Source of the DNA: Vibrionaceae bacterium
GTDB taxonomy: Bacteria; Pseudomonadota; Gammaproteobacteria; Enterobacterales; Vibrionaceae
Assembly (NCBI GenBank): GCA_018222805.1
Contig: JAAEZQ010000028.1
Coordinates: 1-42,692 of the forward strand
Length of the DNA: 42,692 bases
Direction: 5' to 3'
In this document: piece after piece, positions 7,380 through 14,831 of the stretch
Layout of the letters: every line of letters starts with the position of its first letter
Numbering within the stretch: the stretch's first letter is position 1
Translations under genes and position numbers: made by a program
The notes under the pieces: generated by a model
Seen by the model: the letters and a program-made list of their open reading frames with translations, nothing else
Told to the model about the DNA's origin: nothing
The model's database searches: none

Positions 7380-8948
7380 ATGCCAGTATTACAGGCTTAC
7401 AACATAATTCATCAATTTGATAACGGCGACGTGCTGTTTCAACAATTGTCATGCTCCATGATTAAGAATCGTGTTGGATTGGTTGGTCGCAACGGTGTTG
7501 GTAAATCGATACTCGCTTCAATCTTAAGTGGTGAAAAAAAGCCATCGAGTGGAGCGGTTACGTTACCCAAGTCATTCTTGATGTATCGTCAGCAACCATC
7601 TCACTTGTTATCTGGTGATCTTTCTATTGCGCAATTCTTGGGTAAGCACAATGTACTTGAAGCGTTAAAGCGGGTTGAATCAGGTGATTGTTCCGAACAT
7701 TGGTTTGATGTGATTGGGGATCAATGGGATTTATCCCTGCAACTCATTCAGCAACTAAAAGCGTTGGGATTGCCACCAGAAGCAGGTTTTCCTTGCGCTA
7801 AATTGAGTGGTGGACAATTAGCGCGATTACAGCTTTGCCAGATGTTTGAAAGTGACGTTGAATTGCTGATCCTCGATGAACCTTCCAACCATCTTGATGT
7901 TCAGGCAAAGCAATGGTTGTTGGAATCTATGAGAGCGTTCAAAGGTGCGATTTTACTTATTAGCCACGACCGAGTACTACTGCGAGAAATGGAAGAAATT
8001 TGGGAGCTATCTGGGCTTGGGTTGCAAGTATTTGGTGGTAACTACGATGCTTACACTGAACAGAAACGTACCGAGTTACAAGCGGTAGAGCGGCAACTCG
8101 CGAGCGTTGATAAGCAGAGAAAAAAGCTGGAAGCTCAAGCTCAGCGCAACCGAGAGAAGGCAGAGCAAAGAGCAGATCAAGGGCATAAATTACGTAAAGA
8201 AGGTAGTCATGGAAAAAGCTTGCTCGATTCTAAAAAAGATAAAGCTACAGCGCGTGCCTCAAATCGCAATAAAAACGAGCAACATCGTCAAGTTTACCTA
8301 CAAGATAAAGAGCAGTCATTAAAGGCGAGAAAAGAGCAACTGAAAGGGCAAAAGCTCTATCTCGAAGACAGCCTAAGCCGCGTAGGTAAAGTGGCTTCGA
8401 TTCTTGAAGGTGTCTTGATTTTTGGTCGTGGTAAACCTATCTCACTGCAAGTATATGCAAATGATAAGATTCATCTGACAGGTAAAAACGGTTGTGGCAA
8501 ATCAACGCTGTTAAAAACGCTCTTAGGTGAGTTTTCGCTTCAAAAAGGGGAGCTGCAATTAAATACGCCTTTGTATTATCTTGACCAGCATTTTGGTGTC
8601 ATTCGAAGCGAGTTATCGATACTGGATAACTTGATACGACAGTGTAGTGGCATCAAAGAAAGCAACGCCAGAACATTGCTCGCGGGTATTGGGTTTCGTC
8701 GTGACAGTGTATTTCGTCTTGGCTGTACGCTTAGTGGCGGAGAAAAGATGAAGATAGCAATGCTTATTGTCAGCCATCAACCAGAACAACCTTTGTTACT
8801 ACTAGATGAGCCAGATAACCACCTAGACCTTGATTCAAAAATGATTCTGGCACAGGTTCTACGCAATTATCGTGGTGGTTTTATTTTAGTTAGCCACGAT
8901 CATGACTTTTTCAGTGAATCAGGAATTCAGAGACAAGTCTCTTTGTAA
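7380..8948 (+). CDS. ABC-F family ATPase
   Basis: A 522-residue soluble protein with two ABC ATPase domains and no membrane segments. Walker A motifs are GRNGVGKS (36-43) and GKNGCGKS (368-375). Signatures are LSGGQ (142-146) and LSGGE (451-455). Walker B motifs are LLILDEP (162-168) and LLLLDEP (472-478). A long, highly basic coiled linker (about 225-330) joins the domains. ABC-F proteins act on the ribosome in translation or antibiotic protection; which subgroup this is cannot be told by eye. The ATG at 7380 is chosen because AGGAGG lies 6 bases upstream; an in-frame start 27 bases earlier has no such site. A 5-bp hairpin covers part of the Shine-Dalgarno sequence. Confidence 0.88.
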   Translation: MPVLQAYNIIHQFDNGDVLFQQLSCSMIKNRVGLVGRNGVGKSILASILSGEKKPSSGAVTLPKSFLMYRQQPSHLLSGDLSIAQFLGKHNVLEALKRVESGDCSEHWFDVIGDQWDLSLQLIQQLKALGLPPEAGFPCAKLSGGQLARLQLCQMFESDVELLILDEPSNHLDVQAKQWLLESMRAFKGAILLISHDRVLLREMEEIWELSGLGLQVFGGNYDAYTEQKRTELQAVERQLASVDKQRKKLEAQAQRNREKAEQRADQGHKLRKEGSHGKSLLDSKKDKATARASNRNKNEQHRQVYLQDKEQSLKARKEQLKGQKLYLEDSLSRVGKVASILEGVLIFGRGKPISLQVYANDKIHLTGKNGCGKSTLLKTLLGEFSLQKGELQLNTPLYYLDQHFGVIRSELSILDNLIRQCSGIKESNARTLLAGIGFRRDSVFRLGCTLSGGEKMKIAMLIVSHQPEQPLLLLDEPDNHLDLDSKMILAQVLRNYRGGFILVSHDHDFFSESGIQRQVSL

Positions 8949-8957
8949 CTTGCCTAG

Positions 8958-9001
8958 AATGTTCAGCGGAACATTAATCGGGGTAACATGAAGTTGCCCC
9001 G
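8958..9001 (+). terminator. Two adjacent hairpins after the ABC-F gene
   Basis: AATGTTC-AGCG-GAACATT (8958-8975) is followed by CGGGGTAAC-ATGAA-GTTGCCCCG (8979-9001, one wobble pair). There is no strong T-run, so termination would be weak, but the position just after the stop codon fits. Confidence 0.45.
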
Positions 9002-9214
9002 AAGTTTGTTAGTAATGTCTGAGCACCCATCGCGTTTGAATCTAGTTTGACTTGCATTTTCTGATGTCTGAAAAGTAACTTTAGCACTGAAAGGACAGTC
9101 ACATTGAAATTTCTTACCCTCAATGGGATGGTTATATGAGATAGGGTAAATTATTTGTTGTGACTGATTTCTATATCTACAATTAATTATAAAAATCATA
9201 ATAATTAATTGCCT

Positions 9215-9748
9215 ATGAAATCCACAATATACAAATTACTTTTGCTGTTCTTTACTTGCACTTTATCGCCATTGGTATCTGGACAAACGATAGTCAGTAG
9301 TTTTAGCACTGGGGTCGGGTACTCGCTGGATGAGGAGGTATTGGTGCGCGTTGGTCTTCAACATTACTTCGATTCTGCGTGGTGGCTCAGTGATACAGGA
9401 GCGCTTTCAGCATATCTGGATGTTTCATACAGCCACGTGTTTTTATCTGAGGCCAATGACCTCACTATCTACGCCTTATCACCTGTATTTTATTACGAGT
9501 TTCATCAAAGCATCTATCACGCTAAACCTAGAATAGAGTTTGGCATCGGCGCGAGCTATATCAATGAAAAAGAAATCATCTACCGTAATATGGGTGGGCA
9601 TTTCCAATTTGAAGACAGAATTGGAGCCGGGTTGAAATGGGAGCAGGTCTATTTATCACTACTCTACCTCCATTACTCCAATGGGGGTATTTATTCAGAG
9701 AATGCGGGTTATAACACCTTACAACTGAATCTACAGATAGACCTTTAG
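9215..9748 (+). CDS. PagL-like lipid A 3-O-deacylase (outer-membrane beta barrel)
   Basis: A 177-residue exported protein with a signal peptide (about 1-23, ending LVSGQ) and alternating hydrophobic/polar strands typical of an eight-stranded barrel. Near the C-terminus the block LHYSNGGIYSENAGYN carries the PagL His-x-Ser pair (His153, Ser155). In PagL these form the site that removes the 3-linked acyl chain from lipid A. The position corresponding to the catalytic Glu of P. aeruginosa PagL looks like Asn (167) by simple spacing, so activity or the exact triad is uncertain. The ATG at 9215 is preferred to a TTG six bases earlier; neither has a clear Shine-Dalgarno. Confidence 0.75.
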   Translation: MKSTIYKLLLLFFTCTLSPLVSGQTIVSSFSTGVGYSLDEEVLVRVGLQHYFDSAWWLSDTGALSAYLDVSYSHVFLSEANDLTIYALSPVFYYEFHQSIYHAKPRIEFGIGASYINEKEIIYRNMGGHFQFEDRIGAGLKWEQVYLSLLYLHYSNGGIYSENAGYNTLQLNLQIDL

Positions 9749-9967
9749 TTGAGCTGGCTAGAGCTTCGCTGACTCATTCCTGCCTCAAATCATTTGGTTT
9801 TAGTTTTTTTGATACGTTTCTATTGTCATTCACTGACCTAACTTTTCTAATGGCTGAAGAAGCAATTGGTTTTGTATTAAGTGTTAAATAAATACTGCTG
9901 GCTGATATAACAAAGAAACCGTGCTATACCCAAGAGTAGACAGTAATAAACAAAGGTGAAATAACTC

Positions 9968-10384
9968 ATGAGCAACAGATTAGAAACCGCCATGAAATTT
10001 TTCGACGCATGTGAAACAGGAAAAGGCTGGGATGCATGCAAATCTTATTGTCACTCTGGTGCAACTTTTTCATCTCAGGCTGGCGCATTGGCAGATATTG
10101 ACAGCCTAGAAGCCTATACAGAATGGACGAAGGGGTTATTAACACCTATTCCAGATGGCCGATACGAATTAAAGAGCTTTTCAGAAGACAAAGAGCGTAA
10201 TATTGTTACTGTTTTCTCTGTTTTTCATGGCACACAAACTGGTCCAGGTGGCCCAGTCGATCCTACAGGAAAGACTGTCGAAGCTGATTATGTTTATGCG
10301 ATTCAATTTGAAGGTGATCTTATCAAGCATATGACCAAAATATGGAATGATACTATCAGTCTCCAACAACTCGGCTGGGTATAG
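9968..10384 (+). CDS. SnoaL-like / NTF2-fold protein
   Basis: A 138-residue soluble protein with the NTF2-like cone-fold pattern. It has an N-terminal helix pair (LETAMKFFDACETGKGWD), then YCHSGATFSSQ, and C-terminal strands (VEADYVYAIQFEGDLIKHMTKIW). SnoaL-like proteins include polyketide cyclases and many small enzymes of unknown substrate; nothing here fixes the substrate. AAAGGTG about 8 bases upstream of the ATG is a reasonable ribosome site. It appears to be a single-gene unit. Confidence 0.7.
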   Translation: MSNRLETAMKFFDACETGKGWDACKSYCHSGATFSSQAGALADIDSLEAYTEWTKGLLTPIPDGRYELKSFSEDKERNIVTVFSVFHGTQTGPGGPVDPTGKTVEADYVYAIQFEGDLIKHMTKIWNDTISLQQLGWV

Positions 10385-10901
10385 CTCACGTTGCAAGGTT
10401 ATCAAACTCACTTCGGCACACTGTACCTCCGTCGATGCCGTTTATTGTAGCGATAGAAACCTGTTTAACACCGAGTCGCAACTCAACTTTCTCCTTCTCC
10501 CTGCGGCTTGCTTACTTTTCTCCATCTTCAATTCAGTCACGTATGGCTGAATTGATTTTGCCCAAAGGCGTGTTAGTGCAATTACTCGCAACATATCTTA
10601 GAGTTTTATTTTGGCTTAGTTTATCTAACTCAAAAGTGTCTATTGAAAAACAACGATTCAATATTCTGCAGTATACGGACAATGTATCTCTCTTTCTAAA
10701 AGACATACATTGGCTTCTCAAAATGTAGCATTACTAGGATTTTCTATTTGGGTCTAATATTAAATGACATAGTAGTATCTGGCTGTCAGTAAGCTGACAA
10801 GAACAGCCACTATTCTCGAAATTAGGTATAAGAGCTGTTCATCATCAGGATACCGCAACCCCTTTGTATGGTTCTGACAATAATTATGTAAGGATAATTA
10901 A
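10385..10901. other. 517-base gene-free spacer with TGACA/TGTCA half-sites
   Basis: Open frames here overlap each other and lack ribosome sites or family features. The right part holds a perfect 16-bp dyad TGTCAG-TAAG-CTGACA (10794-10809) and further TGACA half-sites at 10765-10769 and 10875-10879. These lie upstream of the small exported ORF and the DUF5676 operon and may be its control region. Confidence 0.45.
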
Positions 10902-11061
10902 ATGAAAGCGTTAATTACCGCCATCGCAGGGGTAGCCCTATTGGTACCGACTACTCTTGTTGCCAGTGAGTATCAGGAAGGGCATGCGCGTGACAGGGTG
11001 GATGGGTAGGATGATGGAATTTGATGGGCAATCTCAACAGCAGCGTCATGGCCATGAGTAA
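10902..11061 (+). pseudogene. Frameshifted small His/Met-rich exported protein
   Basis: The ATG at 10902, with a TAAGGA ribosome site, opens a clear signal peptide (MKALITAIAGVALLVPTTLVAS, given here as 22 residues split at MKALITAIAG and VALLVPTTLVAS). It continues EYQEGHARDR and stops at a TAG (11007-11009). Removing one G in the run at about 10997-11000 restores a frame reading WMGRMMEFDGQSQQQRHGHE, then TAA at 11059-11061. That gives about 52 residues rich in His and Met at the end. It is most simply a one-base frameshift of a small periplasmic metal-binding-like protein, or a sequencing error. It leads the DUF5676/methyltransferase/cytochrome cluster. Confidence 0.5.
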
Positions 11062-11124
11062 TCATACTTGGAGTGAAGTGCTAGTGTGGCCCGGGCTGAG
11101 CCAGGGGGCTATATGGGGAGAATC

Positions 11125-11379
11125 ATGTCTCTAAATGCTGTGAAATTTGCTATTGCTTCGTCTCTTAGCTTTGCGATTGTCTGGATCATCTGCTCGCTAT
11201 TGGTATTGGTCATGCCTGAAATGATGATGACTCTCTCTGGAGGTATGGTACATATGAACTTGTCTTCGCTGAACTGGGAAGTGTCATTTCTTGGCATTTT
11301 CGTGGGCCTTTTAGGATGGAGCTTGAGCGCAGGCGTAATTGCTTGGTTATTAGCAATAATTTATAACAAACTGCTTTAG
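11125..11379 (+). CDS. DUF5676-family small membrane protein
   Basis: An 84-residue protein with two transmembrane helices (about 8-31 and 53-80) separated by a Met-rich extramembrane loop (PEMMMTLSGGMVHMNLSSLNW). The layout and the motif around TWxGxxxGLxGW match DUF5676 proteins, which often sit near heavy-metal resistance genes; function is unknown. The ATG at 11125 is chosen because GGGGAG lies 4-5 bases upstream; an earlier in-frame start lacks this. It is 53 bases ahead of the methyltransferase, so probably co-transcribed. Confidence 0.72.
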   Translation: MSLNAVKFAIASSLSFAIVWIICSLLVLVMPEMMMTLSGGMVHMNLSSLNWEVSFLGIFVGLLGWSLSAGVIAWLLAIIYNKLL

Positions 11380-11432
11380 TGGAAGTTATAGGTTCCTCTG
11401 AACGTTGAGTCGCATAGTCAGGCGAAAGAGCA

Positions 11433-12086
11433 ATGCAATCAAAATCAAGGCAAGATGTTCAGGATTTATACCAAGCTGGCGCAAAGAACTATGACTTTAC
11501 CACGGTTCTTTTTAGGCTAATCGGACTAAGAATGAATACCTATCGTTCGATAGCTATTGAACGGTTGTCATTGAAGCGAGGTGACGTTGTCGTCGAACTC
11601 GGCTGCGGAACCGGTTTAAACTTTCCTTTGCTACTTGAGAAAATTGGGAAAGAAGGGCGTCTTATTGGCGTGGACCTAACGCCTAACATGCTGGATATCG
11701 CAAGGAAAAGAGTTGCTCAAAATGGCTGGCAGAATGTAGAACTGATTCAGTCAGATATTGCGGCCTATGAGTATCCTCAGCAGTTAAATGCGGTACTTGT
11801 GACGGGGGTGTTGGGTTATATTCCGGAGTACGATCAGGTGATAAAGGCTTTGGCTGAGGCCCTTGTTCCTGATGGACATTTATCGATCCTTGATGGAAAG
11901 CAGCCGGAAAACCTGCCTTTATGGCTATTCAATATTGTACTGAAACTTGGTAAGCAGTACGGCTATACACCAGAATACTTCAGTGTGCGCCCATGGGAGT
12001 CTGTGGAGCACTACTTTACGGAAATGTCTTTTGAAACCCACTATGGTGGAATGATTTATATAGTATCGGGAACTGCCGGGCAGTAA
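11433..12086 (+). CDS. Class I SAM-dependent methyltransferase
   Basis: A 217-residue soluble enzyme with a Rossmann SAM-binding core. Motif I is VVELGCGTG (53-61); the acidic end of strand 2 is LIGVDLTPNML, and QSDIAAY and LNAVLVTGVLGYIPE follow. The early segment VQDLYQAGAKNYD is UbiE/PhpK-like, so the family is the broad UbiE/COQ5-related group, with substrate unknown. Its fixed position between a DUF5676 membrane protein and a cytochrome c suggests a role in the same envelope process, possibly metal or metalloid methylation; that is only inference. Confidence 0.82.
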   Translation: MQSKSRQDVQDLYQAGAKNYDFTTVLFRLIGLRMNTYRSIAIERLSLKRGDVVVELGCGTGLNFPLLLEKIGKEGRLIGVDLTPNMLDIARKRVAQNGWQNVELIQSDIAAYEYPQQLNAVLVTGVLGYIPEYDQVIKALAEALVPDGHLSILDGKQPENLPLWLFNIVLKLGKQYGYTPEYFSVRPWESVEHYFTEMSFETHYGGMIYIVSGTAGQ

Positions 12087-12116
12087 TTTTTAGCTATTCA
12101 TCAAGGATGGGTGTGC

Positions 12117-12626
12117 ATGCGAATACAATTAACGAAACTGCGGTGGGAATGGCTTTTTACCACCATAGTATTGGCCGGATGTGATATGCCTTTCAGCCAC
12201 ATGTATTCAACAGTAGACAATAGTCGTATATACCCCACAAATGGTGAACAGATATATTTCACTGGAAGGAATCATGCTGGGAGCTTGATTACTTATCAAG
12301 GCGGTAATATGCATGCCCAGATGCATGTTACTTCTTGTGGTGATTGCCATGGTGTGGACCGGGAAGGTGGTCAGCGGATGTACCCGACCTTCTGGCTGAC
12401 GGCTCCCCCGCTGACCAGTAAGGCATTGTTCGGTGATCACGATGATGGACATGGCGATCATGCTGGGTATACCCGAGCAAGTCTCAAAAGGGCGATTACA
12501 TATGGTGTAGACCCATCCGGAGAGCAATTGGATTCGACGATGCCGCGTTGGATAATGAAAGAATCCGATCTGGAAGATTTAGTAGATTATTTGACGGAGA
12601 GCGCTTTGGAGTCAGAGGAGCATTAG
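12117..12626 (+). CDS. Lipoprotein c-type cytochrome
   Basis: A 169-residue protein. The signal peptide ends in the lipobox VLAGC (Cys22), so it should be membrane-anchored in the periplasm. One haem c site, SCGDCHG (Cys74, Cys77, His78), is present. Met142 in STMPRW is the likely axial ligand near the C-terminal helix. A His/Asp-rich insert GDHDDGHGDH (107-116) could bind metal. The ATG at 12117 is preferred to the GTG at 12111 because AAGGA (12103-12107) then has a 9-base spacing. It ends the small plus-strand cluster; no strong terminator follows. Confidence 0.82.
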   Translation: MRIQLTKLRWEWLFTTIVLAGCDMPFSHMYSTVDNSRIYPTNGEQIYFTGRNHAGSLITYQGGNMHAQMHVTSCGDCHGVDREGGQRMYPTFWLTAPPLTSKALFGDHDDGHGDHAGYTRASLKRAITYGVDPSGEQLDSTMPRWIMKESDLEDLVDYLTESALESEEH

Positions 12627-12700
12627 GGTTTGTGTTTTCTTTTGCGCTGATAACTTCAGCTTCTATGCTCGTGCCTTGCCAAGAGAAAAGCAAATCGTAG

Positions 12701-12767
12701 GCAAGCGCTGTCCTAAATGCGAATATACCAATCTGGAATTGTGCTTAGGATAAAGCGTTTGGCTTGC
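12701..12767. repeat. Bulged long hairpin
   Basis: Arms GCAAG+CGCT+TCCTAA (12701-12716) pair with TTAGGA (12745-12750), AGCG (12754-12757) and GCTTGC (12762-12767). Extra unpaired bases occur mainly on the right arm. The layout recalls attC-like or small-RNA folds, but no attC consensus ends are present. Confidence 0.4.
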
Positions 12768-12932
12768 AGAGCTATAGGGTTTTCAAGGTCTAAAGAACAG
12801 CATGACAAGGTCCTTGCGATATTTATTGAGTGTGAGTTTTGTCTTTAAATAAACACCTTGGAGTCATATCCTGTAGGTGGTTGTGGGAGTCATACACAAT
12901 CGCTTCCTACCAATTTGTCACAATATAAATTT

Positions 12933-12955
12933 TTGTTATGTCAATGACATAGCAA
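12933..12955. promoter_or_regulatory. 23-bp near-perfect palindrome upstream of rimK
   Basis: TTGTTATGTCA and TGACATAGCAA flank one central base; only one position is not a Watson-Crick pair. It contains TGTCA-A-TGACA and looks like a dimeric regulator operator. It lies 234 bases before the rimK start, so it may control something else. Confidence 0.4.
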
Positions 12956-13188
12956 GAGTACTTAAAACTCATGAAGTTCAACGACGTTGTAGGCTTCTCT
13001 GGGTGGGCTATTGTTTATATAACCTTTTAAATTTGTTCGTCGGTTAAACAAAAGCAGGCTTCATATTATCAAAAGCACCAGTCATCTAAGCTGAACGCAC
13101 ACAATTGGAAAATTTGAAAGTAGTGTAATCATAGGTTTAAGGGAATCGACTTTAAATCATCAATTTCTACAGTTAGAAGGATGTAAGA

Positions 13189-14094
13189 GTGAAAATTGCT
13201 ATATTATCAAGGAATAAGAACCTTTACTCCACGCGCAGATTAAAAGAAGCTGGTGAGGCTCGCGGCCACGAAATAGACATCATAGACACACTACATTGCT
13301 ATATGGATATCACGAGCAGTAAACCTGCGGTGAGGTTCAAAGGTGATCAATTACCGCATTACGACGCGATTATTCCACGAATTGGAGCAAGCATATCGTT
13401 TTACGGCACAGCGGTTGTCAGGCAGTTTGAGATGACTGGCAGTTTTAGTGTCAACGAATCAGTAGCTATCAGCCGTTCACGAGATAAATTACGTTCAATG
13501 CAACTTCTTTCTCGAAAAGGTATTGGGTTACCACGGACAGGGTTCGCTAACCGACCGGATAATGTGAAAGATTTAATCAGAAATGTGGGTGGCGCTCCAT
13601 GCGTAATAAAACTCTTAGAAGGAACACAAGGCATTGGCGTTGTATTAGCGGAAACCGCGAAATCTGCAGAGGCTATCGTTGAGGCGTTTATGGGGCTCAA
13701 AGCAGATATCCTTATACAAGAATTTATCAAAGAAGCTGGTGGCGCAGATATTCGCTGTTTTGTTATCGGTGAGAGGGTTGTTGCCGCAATGAAACGACAA
13801 GGTGCAGAAGGTGAGTTTCGCTCAAACCTACACCGAGGTGGATCCGCCAGTTTAGTTAAATTGTCTAAAGAAGAACGGGCTACTGCGGTTGCTGCTGCTA
13901 AAGTCATGGGGCTTAATGTGTGTGGTGTCGATATTCTAAGAGCGGAACGCGGACCTGTTGTGATGGAAGTTAACTCATCCCCTGGACTGGAGGGGATAGA
14001 GACAGCAACGAAAAAAGATGTCGCGGATATGATTTTTCAGTTTATCGAAAAAAACGCGAAACCTTATAGAACGAGAACGTTAGGCAAAGGTTAA
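13189..14094 (+). CDS. rimK: RimK, ribosomal protein S6 glutamate ligase (ATP-grasp)
   Basis: A 301-residue ATP-grasp enzyme matching the family length. It shows the N-terminal fold [18 protein letters not shown], the [11 protein letters not shown] block, [13 protein letters not shown], the ATP-binding [30 protein letters not shown], and the Mg-binding end [25 protein letters not shown]. In E. coli RimK adds glutamates to the C-terminus of ribosomal protein S6. The start is GTG, supported by AGAAGGA about 8 bases upstream. It is a single-gene unit between spacers; its place inside the metal/redox region is probably incidental. Confidence 0.95.
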   Translation: MKIAILSRNKNLYSTRRLKEAGEARGHEIDIIDTLHCYMDITSSKPAVRFKGDQLPHYDAIIPRIGASISFYGTAVVRQFEMTGSFSVNESVAISRSRDKLRSMQLLSRKGIGLPRTGFANRPDNVKDLIRNVGGAPCVIKLLEGTQGIGVVLAETAKSAEAIVEAFMGLKADILIQEFIKEAGGADIRCFVIGERVVAAMKRQGAEGEFRSNLHRGGSASLVKLSKEERATAVAAAKVMGLNVCGVDILRAERGPVVMEVNSSPGLEGIETATKKDVADMIFQFIEKNAKPYRTRTLGKG

Positions 14095-14112
14095 CCTTTT
14101 CTGTTCCGTAGA

Positions 14113-14289
14113 AGACAGCAATTTATGCTGTCTACGTATCGAAGTCCATCAAAAAACATCGAATAGAAATCGGGGGGATTTCTCTTTACCGTTTATCCAT
14201 AACCTTTATCTATTAAACGATGTTTGCGAAAGGTGACTCAAACTTTTAGGTCTTTGTGTACTTCAATCAAGTTTGTTACACCTTTCGCA
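14113..14289. repeat. Series of inverted repeats between rimK and the Met-repeat gene
   Basis: Three structures follow one another. First is AGACAGCA-ATTTA-TGCTGTCT (14113-14133). Second is AAACATCG (14154-14161) pairing with CGATGTTT (14218-14225), with AATAG/CTATT inside and an inner hairpin AGAAATC-GGGGG-GATTTCT (14165-14183). Third is TGCGAAAGGTG (14225-14235) with CACCTTTCGCA (14279-14289), continued inward by CAAACTT/AAGTTTG (14239-14245 and 14269-14275). None has a proper T-run. They sit between convergent genes. Confidence 0.6.
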
Positions 14290-14309
14290 TAGTGATAGTT
14301 CACAATTAA

Positions 14310-14648
14310 TTACTCAGATGTTGTACTGTCTTGAGCGTTTTCTTGATTGTTGAAACGGTAGCCAAAACAGCCACCTCTACCTTGTTTATTGGCAAAGTTT
14401 CCACCATGAACTTGGTTCATCCACTCCTGCATTGCTTCTGGGTTATCGTGCATTTCTTCCATCCATGCTTGCATTGCTTCTGGATCACCATGAAGTTTGA
14501 GCATGGCTTGATACTGAGGACTCTCCGGGTTCATCATGGAGTGCATAAAACCAAAGTTGTTGTCGCCGTTATTCATATGTGCGAACACGCTTGCTGAAAT
14601 AGCCAATACGCTTGCAACGGCCAATAATTTAGTTAACGTTTTCATCAT
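14310..14648 (-). CDS. Exported protein with three Met-rich 14-residue repeats
   Basis: A 112-residue protein with a signal peptide (about 1-23, ending SVFA). A mature part rich in Met, His and Asn follows. Three tandem 14-residue repeats are visible: NPESPQYQAMLKLH, GDPEAMQAWMEEMH and DNPEAMQEWMNQVH. Each has the form (N/D)PExxQxxMxxxH. Preceding them is HMNNGDNNFGFMHSMM. Such Met/His arrays typically bind Cu(I)/Ag(I), so a periplasmic copper-binding role is plausible but inferred. GGAGG lies just upstream of the start. It is divergent from the two-component system at 14832, with a 183-base shared control region. Confidence 0.75.
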   Translation of the reverse strand: MMKTLTKLLAVASVLAISASVFAHMNNGDNNFGFMHSMMNPESPQYQAMLKLHGDPEAMQAWMEEMHDNPEAMQEWMNQVHGGNFANKQGRGGCFGYRFNNQENAQDSTTSE

Positions 14649-14725
14649 TCATCCTCCAACTATTCCACTCATTTTGATTACAGCAAGTTTTTAGAGTTTA
14701 AGTGTGTCGCAAACTCTTTTGTTTC

Positions 14726-14766
14726 TGACAAATGTTGGCAATCCCTCAGATTGACATACTTTGTCA
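14726..14766. promoter_or_regulatory. Candidate response-regulator site (TGACA/TGTCA half-sites)
   Basis: Between the divergent Met-repeat gene and the response regulator lie TGACA (14726-14730) and the dyad TGACA-TACTT-TGTCA (14752-14766). The half-sites match those of the E. coli CusR box (TGACA-N4-TGTCA), with one extra spacer base. Autoregulation by the adjacent system would be usual. Confidence 0.4.
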
Positions 14767-14831
14767 CACATCCTTTTTAGAAATGTTTATATTGAATAAT
14801 GTGTATAAGCCATTGAGATTGAGGTTGTTTG

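Larger units (their letters stand above)
12627..13188. other. 562-base gene-free spacer before rimK
   Basis: No coding frame with a ribosome site. It contains a bulged long hairpin (12701-12767), a near-perfect 23-bp palindrome (12933-12955) and an AT-rich segment. A TGTCA half-site also lies at 12916-12920. The rimK promoter must lie in the right half. Confidence 0.5.

Noticed and set aside
8963..9199. 78-codon minus-strand frame between the ABC-F and PagL-like genes
   Set aside because: It runs over the terminator hairpins, has no ribosome site and no recognisable features.
10435..10728. 97-codon plus-strand frame after the SnoaL-like gene
   Set aside because: No Shine-Dalgarno, overlaps other frames, low-complexity hydrophobic sequence without a match I know.
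12701..12767. An integron attC site
   Set aside because: The fold is attC-like but the conserved end bases are absent and no cassette array or integrase is near.
14279..14309. Terminator for the Met-repeat gene
   Set aside because: The downstream stem lacks a T-run on either strand, so it is reported as a repeat rather than as a terminator.
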